64,000 nt of DNA from Eledone cirrhosa (taxonomy: Eukaryota; Mollusca; Cephalopoda; Octopoda; Eledonidae). Positions 41,096-50,300 of this stretch are shown here, one piece after another. Every line of letters begins with the position of its first letter. Position 1 is the first letter of the stretch. The stretch is from assembly GCA_964016885.1 (NCBI GenBank), contig OZ024748.1, positions 35,645,267 through 35,709,266 of the forward strand, given 5' to 3'. A model generated the notes under the pieces. It was given only the letters and a program-made list of their open reading frames with translations, did not search any database and was not told the DNA's origin. Both the position numbers and the translations under genes were made by a program.

Positions 41096-41956
41096 TTTTT
41101 GTTGTTACTGTTGCAGAGCTATTGTTACAGTTGTTATTGTTTTTGTTACTGTTGTAGTGCTATTGTTACAGTTGTCATTGTTGTTGTTACTGTTGTAGTG
41201 CTATTGTTACAGTTGTTATTGTTGTTGTTACTGTTGTAGTGCTATTGTTACAGTTGTTATTGTTGTTGTTACTGTTGTAGTGCTATTTTTACAGTTGTTG
41301 TTGTTGTTACTGTTGTCGTGCTATTGTTACAGTTGTTATTGTTGTTACTGTTGTAGTGCTATTGTTACAGTTGTTATTGTTGTTGTTACTGTTGTAGTGC
41401 TATTGTTACAGTTTTTATTGTTGTTACTGTTGTAGTGCTATTGTTACAGTTGTTATTGTTGTTGTTACTGTTGTAGTGCTATTGTTACAGTTGTTATTGT
41501 TGTTACTGTTGTAGTGCTATTGTTACAGTTGTTATTCTTGTTGTTACTGTTGTAGTGCTATTGTTACAGCTGTTATTCTTGTTGTTACTGTTGTAGTGCT
41601 ATTTTTACAGTTGTTATTGTTGTTGTTACTGTTGTAGAGCTATTGTTACAGTTGTTGTTGTTACTGTTGTAGTGCTATTGTTACAGTTGTTGTTGTTACT
41701 GTTGTAGTGCTATTGTTACAGCTGTTATTGTTCTTATTACTGTTGTAGTGCTATTGTTACAGTTGTTGTTGTTACTGTTGTAGTGCAATTGTTACAGTTG
41801 TTTTTGTTGTTACTGCTGCAGAGCTATTGTTACAGTTGTTATTGTTGTTGTTACTGTTGTAGTGCTATTGTTACAGTTGTTATTGTTGTTGTTACTGTTG
41901 TAGTGCTATTGTTACAGCTGTTATTGTTGTTGTTACTGTTGTAGAGCTATTTTTAT

Positions 41957-42108
41957 CTTTTCTCTTCTATTCTCTGATTAAACAAATATTAGAGAAGCAA
42001 ATCATATTTTTCCTTTGATACATATTGATTACGGCAAGACCCAGTCTTCGGTGACGCAACCACAATGATGATGATGTTGGTAATAACGCTAATAATAATT
42101 GTTATTGT

Positions 42109-42180
<72 letters not shown>

Positions 42181-42380
42181 CATATTTATATTAATAAGAA
42201 CGAGGAAGTTTCGTTTTCATGTATTTAGATTTTTACTGTGTATCGACCTGTTACGCACGTTTCGCGGAGGATTTGCTTAGGGTCACCCATAGAAGTTGTG
42301 GACTCCATTATTGATCTACTCTTTAGACTGGCGATCCGACAAAAAAAATATATGTATATATATGAATCAGTAAAAAAATC
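41957..42380. other. Unique flank between the satellite and the Penelope element
   Basis: The satellite stops within a monomer after GTAGAGCTATTTTTAT and is followed by ordinary AT-rich sequence. This stretch holds a short ATG/ATA triplet tract, a (TAC)24 microsatellite and a short AT dinucleotide run near 42,350. I see no gene, RNA or element end here. Open frames over the TAC tract encode only Thr, Val or Met runs. Confidence 0.7.
42109..42180 (+). repeat. (TAC)24 trinucleotide microsatellite
   Basis: A perfect TAC/ACT/CTA tract of 72 bp, preceded by imperfect ATA and GTT triplets. Such a pure tract is expected to be length-polymorphic. Confidence 0.97.
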
Positions 42381-43895
42381 CTAGACTGCGTTATACCAAA
42401 AGTTAAGCAAAACGCGAGACTTAGCCTATGGGTCAACACCCAGGAAGTTATCTCATGGTTCAGCAATATGGAGGACAAATGAGACACAAAATTCATTCAG
42501 TTTGACATGCTTCAATTACCTTACCGCTCCTTACGGCCGCCTTGGACTTCGCCGAAACACTCGCGCCCATCACCGACCAGGAAAGAAATATCATCCTCCA
42601 CGCCAGGAAGACTTCCTACTTTTCGACAACTCCAAATCGATAAAGAGAGCTCCTGACTCCCCCTTCGACGTCAGCATGGGCGCGACGGATTCGGCTGAGA
42701 TCACAGATCTTATAGGATTATTCCTACTATTTAAACTCACCGAAAGGTTTCCTGCATTCGGCGGTGGATTGTACCGTGATGATGGGCTCCTTACCCTCAA
42801 GGGTACAACCCCAGTAGTACGGACCGGGTCCGTAAACAATTAATCAGCTTATTCTGCGACTGGGGATTTAAAATAACCTTACAAACGTACCTAACCCGAG
42901 TAAACTTCCTCGACGTTACCCTTAACCTCAATAATGATCTATACTACCCATACAGGAAACCAAACGACATCTACCGCCGGTCGAACCACCCTAGAAACAT
43001 CACCAATAGCCTGGTTAAAAACATCTCCCTCCGCATATCTCGTCTGTCCGCTAATGAGCAGATATTCGATGAACATGTGCCTTATTACAACCAGGCCCTC
43101 AAACGGAGTGGCTTCCGGGAGGAAATATCCTATCATCCAGCTTCCATTAGCGGAACCAACAGGCGAAACCACCGTTCACGCAACGTAACGTGGTTCAATG
43201 CTCCCCACAATGCCGACGTGACAACACCTATCGGGAAAATCTTCTTTAGGCTCATCGAAAAACACTTCCCACTACAACACCGCTACCACAACATAATCAA
43301 CAAAAACACCATTAAACTTTCCTACAGCACCACACCTAACTTTGCACAACACATCGTCTCCTCTAACAACAAAAAATTCAACCCCTATGGAAGAAATAAC
43401 CGAGACAACAGTGGAGAGCCGACCAGGTGGTGCAACTGTCCTGATAGATCCCTTTGCCCCCTCAACAACAGATGCCGAGATCGTAATGTGATCTACCAGT
43501 GCAACGTGAGGACGGACACCTCCAACAAAGCTTATATAGGATTAACTGCTTGTGACTTCAAGACCCGGCTCTACCTTCACAGCCATACTTTCCGAAACCC
43601 GGCCCGACGTCCCACCACTACACTCTCGGTCCACATCTGGGACCTCAAAGATAATAATATAACATACAATCTTACTTGGAGCTTACTGTCCAGAGCTAAC
43701 TCTTACACGGGAGGACGCCGTCCGCGTAACTTATGCTCGGAGGAAACATTACAAATGCTGTTTTCGAAGGACCAACTCCTAAACAAGAAAGACGAACTGG
43801 TAACTGCATGCAAACACAGATTGCGTAGGACTTACCTCGCCCTCAAACCCCATAATGACCCGGGATGGGGGGGGGGGGGGGTAGACAAGGGCTGA
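42381..43895 (+). pseudogene. Penelope-like retroelement A: RT and GIY-YIG remnant, frameshifted
   Basis: Penelope-like elements encode a reverse transcriptase fused to a GIY-YIG endonuclease. The remnant begins inside the RT with EVISWF (near 42,444), then FIQFDML (motif A region, near 42,489). It continues with DFAETLAPITDQER and ILHARK in another frame, then FDVSMGATD and GLYRDDG (catalytic motif C at 42,772-42,783) in a third. The last open frame, about 42,800-43,895, carries NFLDV, a C-x-C-x5-CPL-x3-C motif, NVIYQC and YIGL (the two GIY-YIG halves), a downstream Arg and His, and the HIWDLKD and LLNKKDEL stretches usual for the family. At least three frame changes and an in-frame stop near 42,483 inactivate it. 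The N-terminal part is missing. A G15 run (43,867-43,881) has altered the C-terminus. Assignment to Penelope-like elements is confident; the clade is not resolved. Confidence 0.92.
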
Positions 43896-44162
43896 AACAC
43901 CCCACTTGCCGACTTTGTATGGGGTAACTCCTGCTTACAGAGGTAGACGTAACTTTTTTTATATTTTTTTAATCTTTTCCTCTATAATTCTTTCTTCACC
44001 CAATCTCTTCCTAATCCTTCCACCCCATCGGTCCTCTATAGCCTCACCCCCACCCCTAATTTTAAGATAGAATTGGCCGATTACGCTTTTTATAACAGAT
44101 GTGTTAGACTCCACATAATTGCCTTCTTTCTGGTTGCTGCTCCATTTCCGTGGTTTCTAAAT

Positions 44163-44541
44163 TTCTTAGTGGTATTTCTGCATTGGTATTCCTGTATTAG
44201 TATTTATTGTATTAGTATTCTGAATTAATATTTCGTATTAGTTTTTTAGTATGTTTGCCCTCAACTTATTAACCTGTCATTGTAAGATAGCATTGGCTGA
44301 TTATTACTAACTATTGCAATGGTGTTTGACACCCTGTAAAGATGGCTTTATAAAATTCTTAGTGGTATTTTTGCTTTAGTATTCTTGGTATTAGTATATA
44401 TTAGCATTCTGAATTAATAGTTCGTATTAGGTTTTTAGTATGTTTGTCCTCAACTTATTAACCTGTCATTGTAAGATAGCATTGGCTGATTACTACTAAC
44501 TTTTGCAGTGGTGTCAGACCCCTTGTAAAGATGGCTTTATA
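44163..44541 (+). repeat. Two-copy tandem duplication of about 190 bp in the Penelope 3' region
   Basis: TTCTTAGTGGTATTT, CTGAATTAAT, CCTCAACTTATTAACC and AAAGATGGCTTTATAAA each occur twice, 189-193 bp apart. The copies differ by small indels and substitutions, so the duplication is not recent. Confidence 0.88.
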
Positions 44542-45038
44542 AAGTGCTTTCACTACAATCCCGTATTTAGCATTTTTCTCCACCTATTAAACTTTTCTAT
44601 AGCTTAACAATACCAATGAGAGATTTGGGGATTGTGGGGATGGAATAGTAACCAGAAATTGCTGTTTGTTTATATATTTGTTTTTTTAATGTATTTATCT
44701 CTTCATCTTTATAATGGCTCATTTGTTTACTCCCTATCGATTTACCTACTTTTTCAACCCCCCTCCCCTTCTCCAGTACACTTTTTCGACCTTCTATACA
44801 CTATCCTTAGAATCTGCTGTATAGATTTCACTTTCAACGCTTGACTAGGCTTCCCCCACTCCCTCTTTGTTCTACCGGCAAGTTCAACTACCCCTACCTT
44901 CCACTAAATGCCATGATAGAATCAACTGCCTTTACCACACATTTTTGACCAATCCTCTTGACAATTACTATCTTCCCATATATGGAATTACCTCCTGAGA
45001 AGTTCGGCTATTTATTTACCAGGTTAAAAATTCTTATT

Positions 45039-45110
45039 TAGTCCAGAATTAGCCGTCGAACCGGCTTGAGCTCTGCCGTCGTGGTCATACTTGTTCCTAT
45101 ATATATATAT
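45039..45110 (+). repeat. Penelope terminal hairpin motif, copy 1 (+)
   Basis: CCAGAATTAGCCGTCGAA is followed by CCGGCTTGAGCTCTGCCG and an AT run. In the intact copies AGCCGT pairs with ACGGCT around CGAA, and a second short stem can form between CGGCT and AGCCG. This copy has mutations in the stems. Confidence 0.8.
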
Positions 45111-45181
45111 AACGAAGGAAATGTGGTAAGGAACCAGGTGGGCCATAACGCACCAAAGTACTCAATACTTAGGGTAGTAGA

Positions 45182-45250
45182 GTGGGTAATAGGAACGAGT
45201 AGGACCCCGACGGCTGAGCTCAAGCCGTTTCGACGGCTAATTCTGGACTA
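45182..45250 (-). repeat. Penelope terminal hairpin motif, copy 2 (-)
   Basis: Reverse complement of the terminal motif: TAGCCGTCGAAACGGC followed by TTGAGCTCAGCCGTCGG. Both short stems are intact in this copy. Confidence 0.85.
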
Positions 45251-45833
45251 AATGAACATTTTTATCCTGGTATATGAATAGCCGAGCTTCTCAGGGGATA
45301 ATTCCATATATGGTAAAAGTGATTGTCACAAGGATTGGTCAAAAGTCTGTTGTTGAGACACAATTCTATCATGGCAATTTGTAAAGGAAGGGGTAGCTGA
45401 ACCTGCCAGTAGAAGAAAGAGGGAGAGGGGGTGGAGGAAACCCAGTCGTGCGTTGATAGTGCCAACTACAGCAGGGCAGGAGGTCAAGGAAGTATACTAG
45501 GGAGGGAGAGGGGGAGGAAGTCGAAACAAAAAGTAAAACAATATGGGGTAAAAATATAGAAGAATACCGAGAATGTTAAAAAAAAACAATTAAATATAAA
45601 AAAAAAACAATTACTGGTTACTATTCCCCAACGACAGCCATCAAGTCTCTGACTGGTACTGCTAGACTATAGAAAAGTTTACTAGGTGGGATGGAATTAT
45701 AATGAGACCCTTTTAAGAGGTAGTAGTAATCAACCGAGTATATCTTACGGTGACGGGTCAACAAGTGGGGGGGGGGGGGGGGCAAAATACTAAAGAAACT
45801 ACCACGAAATAATAATTCAGAGTCCCGAGACCA

Positions 45834-45889
45834 ATACGAAATAATTGTTTCTACCCTAGGCACAAGGCCAGCAACCACCCAGTGCAAAA
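45834..45889 (-). mobile_element. SINE tail fragment inside Penelope element B
   Basis: The minus strand reads TGCACTGGG, a short spacer, TGCTGGCCTTGTGCC and AGAAACAATT, which is the 3' half of the SINE seen elsewhere in the window. The tRNA-like head is missing. Confidence 0.8.
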
Positions 45890-46439
45890 TATAAACTAAT
45901 ACGAAATAATAAATCAGAATCCCGAAAAAGAATACTAATAATATCTCTACGGGTGCCGCTACGATACAAAAATTCTAGTGCAAACTACATAAATGCTCGT
46001 ACGAAGTATATGAAAAATTTGATACGGAAAATTAATTCAGAATCCCCCCCCCCCCCCAAAAAAAAAATACTGATACACGAGAAATTAAAGCAATGATACC
46101 ACTAAGAAATGTAGAAAGCACGGAAAAGGGGCAGCCATCGGATAAGAAAGCAAGTATCCGGGGTCTATCACATCTGCTATAAAAAGCGGAGTCGGCCAAT
46201 TCTATCATAGAATAGGGGAAGGGGGTGGGGGTACTGAGGCTACAAAGGACCGAGGGGCTGCCTCGGGTGGGCGAGAAAGTGAAAAGGACGACGACAAAGA
46301 AAGAGGACTGGGGTGGAAGGACTAGGAAGGGATGGGGGAAGAAGGAAATATAGAGGAAGCGATAAAAAGCTATAAAAGAAGATCTTACGTCTACCTTTGG
46401 AAGCAGGGGTTACCCATTACAAAGTCGGCAAGTGGGGTG

Positions 46440-46684
46440 TTACAGCCCCTGTCTACTCCCCGGGTCATTATGGGGTTTGAGGACGAGGTAAGTCCTACGC
46501 AATCTGTGTTTGCATGCAGTTTCCAGTTCGTCCTTCTTGTTTAGGAGTTGGTCCGTCGAAACCAACATTTGTAAAGTTTCCTCCGAGCATAAACTGCACG
46601 GACGGCGTCCTCCTGTGTAAGAGTTGGCTCTGGACAGTAAGCTCCAAGTGAGATCATAGGTAATATTGTTATCCTTGAGGTCCC
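46440..46684 (-). pseudogene. C-terminal coding end of Penelope-like element B
   Basis: About 80 codons are open on the minus strand, starting at DLKDNN and running through TWSLLSRAN, CSLCSEE, LLNKKDEL and CKHRLRRTYL to a TAA at 46,440-46,442. It matches the end of element A but keeps a Cys pair (C-x2-C) where A has Arg-x2-Cys, and it lacks the G-run expansion. The fragment is truncated, so it is not a working gene, although what remains has no internal stop. Confidence 0.82.
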
Positions 46685-46817
46685 GGCGTCACGCCACCAC
46701 ACTATCGGGCCACATCTGTGACCTCAAGGATATTCATATACCAGGATAAAAATGTTCATTTAGTCCAGAATTAGCCGTCGAAACGGCTTGAGCTTAGCCG
46801 TCGGGGTCCTACTCGTT

Positions 46818-46857
<40 letters not shown>
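46685..46857 (+). mobile_element. Penelope-like fragment C: coding scrap joined to the terminal motif
   Basis: From 46,685 the sequence reads in + orientation as a piece of the endonuclease ORF (CCACATCTGTGACCTCAAGG, equivalent to element A near 43,633). It then jumps directly to the 3' terminal segment (CCAGGATAAAAATG, then the hairpin motif at 46,765-46,820). It abuts the 5' end of inverted element B, so the same short coding segment occurs here in both orientations. A large internal deletion or a template switch is the simplest explanation. Confidence 0.8.
46820..46857 (+). repeat. (TA)n dinucleotide tract
   Basis: A pure AT/TA run of nearly 40 bp directly after the third terminal hairpin motif. 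Copy 1 is followed by a shorter AT run, so the tract is part of the element end. Confidence 0.95.
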
Positions 46858-46858
<1 letters not shown>

Positions 46859-47023
46859 TCTGTGTGCGTGTTTTTATATATTTTTTAAACTCATTTTCAG
46901 AGAATCTGTTGTTATAGGGATTGTTTCTGTTTTTGTCATCCACATTGGGACTACTTCCATCTTCAGATATTTATATTTAAATAATAATTGCTGTCGTCAT
47001 TGTTATCATTATTATTATTATTA
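46858..47023. other. Short unassigned spacer ending in (ATT)n
   Basis: AT-rich sequence with no recognised feature. It ends with a short (ATT)n tract at about 47,005-47,023, directly before a LINE 3' fragment. Confidence 0.6.
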
Positions 47024-47212
47024 TTTTAATGGGCTTTCTCCACAAATGTCCTTCGGAAGTCTCCCCACTATTGGGGAATTTTTCATTGTTATTTTTTTGT
47101 TACATACTCTGTTTTTGTTTTTTACATGCAGAAATGCCCATTTGTACCGTCCTGTATTGTCCTGTACTGTCCTTAATGTTTACTTTATGTAAACCCTTGT
47201 GGTTAATAAAGA

Positions 47213-47249
<37 letters not shown>

Positions 47250-47251
47250 GT
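47024..47251 (+). mobile_element. APE-type LINE, copy C: 3' end only, with (TTA)n tail
   Basis: This matches the 3' end of the long copy near 57,271-57,460: AATGGGCTTTCTCCAC, TATTGGGGAA, GCCCATTTGTACCGTCC, CTTGTGGTTAATAAAGAAAG. An AATAAA signal lies at 47,205-47,210 and a TTA tract of about 37 bp follows. It is 5'-truncated to about 190 bp plus tail, as is common for LINE insertions. It starts directly after an ATT tract, and its own tail meets the tail of an RLE-type LINE of opposite orientation. Confidence 0.88.
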
Positions 47252-47326
47252 TCTTTGAGTCTCAGTCATTGATGTTGGTTAACTGGAAAGTTTGTTGAAA
47301 TGAATATCAACCCACTATCTGCAGCC

Positions 47327-50300
47327 TCAGATATTTAGGACGTATCGGAGGGTTCTTGCTGTTCCCAGCAAGTATGCCTTTTGAAGTGTTCCAAAAAGCG
47401 GGGCGGGGTCAATTTTCTTTAACCATCCCTGGAAACTCTTTGAGATAGTACCTAGTGCGCCTATGACAATCGGGACCACTTTGACTTCATGGCAGTTCCA
47501 AATCCTTTTTACCTCCCACTTTAAGTCCTGGTATCGGTTAATTTTCTCCCTCTCCTTCTCTTGCACTCTCGTGTCGAATGGCCAGGCCACATCCACAATC
47601 AGGCACAATCTTTTTTCCTTGTCCAAAACCACCAGGTCAGGTCTATTGTGTTCCAGTTTCTTGTCCGTCTGTATCCTAAAACCCCACAGCACCTTCACCT
47701 GATCGTTTTCTATCACCGACTCTGGCTTATGCTCATGCCACTTCTCAGAATGTGGTAAATTGTTTACTTTGCATAGGTGCCAGTGGATCACCCTGCCCAT
47801 CACATCATGTCTCCAGCTTTTATAGTGAGTCTGGGCTAGGTGTTTACACTCAGATACAATGTGAGCCACAGTCTCCTCTCTCTCTCAACAGATCCTGAAC
47901 AGTGAGCTAACCTCCTCCTTGTAAATGTGGTGTTTCAGCCACTTCGTTTTGAGGGCCTACTCTTGCGCAGTCATTAGCATTCCTTCTGTAGCCTTTTTAA
48001 GGTCTTTTCTTTTCAACCAGTTCCATGTCTGTGGATCTCTGAATTCAGTTTTCTCAAAGAAGGTACTATGAAGGGATTTTTCATGAAGGTTGCTCTTTCT
48101 CCTTGTTGTTATTTCATCCTTGGACATCCCCTGGTCTATTGTCCAGTCCTTCAGTACAATTCTGAGCATTGGCTCCCTACTATCAGTCACGTATTTGTGT
48201 AGGTTGTTTTTCCCTCTATGCTGATAAGACCTCTTCCACCTTCAGATCTCCTTAAGTAGAGTCTATCGACATCACTCCTCTTGTGGAACATGTTGTAGAT
48301 AGTCAATAGCTTCCTAGTCTTCCTATCCATTTCTTATTGTTCAGCAACATTCCATCTCAGAATTCCCGCACTGTACCTAATAATAGACACAACTTGGGAA
48401 TTTACTGCACTTATGGCATTCCTACTGTTCAGATGTGACTTTAATACGCTCCTTATTCTCCGAATGTATTCAGATCCTATCAATTCCTTCATTTTTTGTT
48501 CTTGATGTCATCAGCCTCCAGAACACCCAAATACTTGTATACTTCTTCAGTGTCAATTTCCTTTATCATCTCACCTGTTGATACCTGGATTCCGTTGCTT
48601 CTGCTCAATTTACCCCTCTTCATCACAAAGACACCACACTTACTAATATCAAATTGCATACATATATCATTGCTGAAAATACGGACAGTGTCAACAAGCA
48701 CATCCAACTCCTTCTCATTCTTCCCGAAGAGCTTAAGATCGTCCATGAAGAGGAGGTGATTGATGGTAAGGTCTCCCTTTCCCAACTTGTATCCTGCTCT
48801 CACTTTTCGCAGTATAATGGTCAGGGGCATCAGAGCAAGGACAAACAACAGAGGGGACAGATTATCTCCCTGGAAGATACCTCTCTTGATCTTCACGCCT
48901 CCCAAGGATTCTCCAGCTGATGTTAACTCTGTTTTCCAGGACTTCATACTTTTGCTCAAAAACTAATGAGGAATTGCAAGACCAGTGTGTCTCCTCTTGC
49001 AATTCCTCATTACCATCTTATCAATAAGTAACTGGTCCTTTGTACCACGGGACTTCTTTCGGCATCCTCTCTGTTCGTCCGGTAACAAGTTGTTTGTGTG
49101 GAGGTGATGGCAGATTTCCTCAGACACAATGCTTTTCAACAGTTTACACATTACGGACGGACAGACATGTGATAGGTCTATAGTTGGTAACATCATTACC
49201 CTTGATTCGGTCTTTCATTACCAGAACTGTGGTACCTTTTTTCAACCACTCTGGTACCTCACCTGACATCAAGCAGTCATTGAACATGGTTGTCAGTTTC
49301 GAGTGGAGGGATGTTATATTTTTAATCCAATACCCCTGCACACCATCTGGGCCTGGTGATTTCCAGTTGGTTAGTTTTTTGGCCTGCCCCTTAAGAGTTT
49401 CAACTGTGATACTCAAATCAGTTTGTTGGTGTGCCTGTTCACTAATCTCCTTTTGTACTGTCTCAATCCACACTGCCAGGTCATTATGTTTAACATCCTG
49501 CTCCCATATTCCTCTCCAGAATGTCTTAGTTTGTTCCGCCTCAGGGATCAAGTCGTTGCCTCTTTCTTTCCCTTCAGGATGTCCAAACAACATCTTCTGG
49601 TTGTTGTCAAACATGCGGTTCTGTCTATACTGACTGACTCTGCTCTCGTATCGCCTAATTTTTGCACTCTTTGCTACAATGCGTTGCTTCAGTTCCTCTA
49701 TGATAATATTTAGCTTTTTCCTCCTAGTTTTGTACTTTATTTCCAGTCTATTTTTAGTGTCTATGATTTTTAGTGTCCCATTCAGTAGGGACTCAAGCTT
49801 TCCAATGTCATTTCTCATTTCCCTGATTTGACCATTCAGTCGTTTTTTCCACCAAGTTTTTTCTTGTATGTTGTTTCCTCTCGCTTTTATGCCAAGTAAT
49901 TTCCTCACCGCATTTGCTGCTGCTTTGAGGATATTGTTGCACTGGTGAAGGCTCCTCGCCTCAAGGTATGGGATGACTTTGTTTACCTTAGCTGTTGTTT
50001 CTTTTAACTTTTTCCTGTCTACAAATCTTAGGTTCATAGGTTTCCCACGATCATTGTTCCATTCATCTACCACTAAGTTTAGGATATCAACCAAATCTTG
50101 TCCTAGCCCGTCAGCATTCATCTCCTCAATGGCCGTATCTTTGTTCCAGGTATTATTTATTTCAGCATTCAGATCATTGTCTGCTTCGGATGGTTCCTCC
50201 GTTCTCTCAACCTCTTCACCTTCATTTCCCACTGGCTCGTTTGCCTGGCATACTCCACTCTCCATTTCCAACATAATCTCTCTGCTCAGTTCCTCCAGTT

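Larger units (their letters stand above)
1..41956 (+). repeat. 42-kb GTT-rich satellite array, monomers of 35/38/41 bp
   Basis: One head-to-tail tandem array fills this stretch and runs off the left window edge. Each monomer begins with a GTAGTGC-type heptamer, then ATTGTTACAGTTG, a run of TTR triplets, and TTACTGTT. Counting between heptamers gives mostly 41, 38 or 35 bp, the difference being one or two GTT triplets. The heptamer varies (GTAGTGC, GTAGAGC, GTAATGC, GTAGATC, GTAGGGC), which marks monomer types and exposes higher-order blocks. All monomers have the same orientation, so the + strand is rich in G and T and poor in C for 42 kb. I see no inserted element or gene. It probably arose from a (GTT)n microsatellite that gained fixed punctuation; that origin is inference. 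Confidence 0.97.
43896..45110 (+). mobile_element. 3' non-coding region of Penelope-like element A
   Basis: Non-coding sequence following the stop codon. It belongs to the element because 44,870-45,110 reappears inverted at 45,170-45,430. It holds a 190-bp tandem duplication and ends in a hairpin-forming motif followed by an AT run. Open frames of about 60-70 codons in it show no family signature, and I do not call them genes. Confidence 0.75.
45176..46684 (-). mobile_element. Penelope-like element B, inverted 5'-truncated copy
   Basis: Reading the minus strand from 46,684 gives the same order as element A: the end of the endonuclease ORF, then the 3' non-coding region, then the terminal hairpin motif (45,182-45,250). 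Sequence such as CCTCGTCCTCAAACCCC and the GGGTAACCCCTGC segment matches element A in reverse complement. The two elements lie tail to tail with about 65 bp between their ends. Element B is interrupted by a SINE tail near 45,843-45,889 and carries G16 and C14 homopolymers in its non-coding part. It is truncated at its 5' end, where it meets a fragment of the opposite orientation. Confidence 0.85.

Noticed and set aside
1..41956. Regular repeats that might suggest a CRISPR array
   Set aside because: Monomers are contiguous variants of one sequence with no unique spacers and no cas genes, and the surroundings are animal retroelements.
1..41956. Telomeric repeat array
   Set aside because: The monomer has TTA and GTT triplets but no TTAGGG-type repeat.
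41989..42280. Poly-Thr and poly-Val open frames on both strands
   Set aside because: They are translations of the (TAC)24 microsatellite and flanking triplets.
44632..44844. Hydrophobic 70-codon open frame
   Set aside because: It lies in the 3' non-coding region of the Penelope element, has no family signature and is T-rich by composition.
46332..46544. Open frame on the + strand
   Set aside because: It is antisense to the inverted Penelope element B.
45039..46830. Complete hammerhead ribozyme
   Set aside because: A GAAA, stem and GUC order is visible, but no CUGAUGA box is found at the required position in either linear or permuted order, so no ribozyme is called.
47029..47298. 89-codon open frame over the LINE 3' end
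   Set aside because: It spans the non-coding LINE 3' region and its TTA tail; the Leu run is the repeat.
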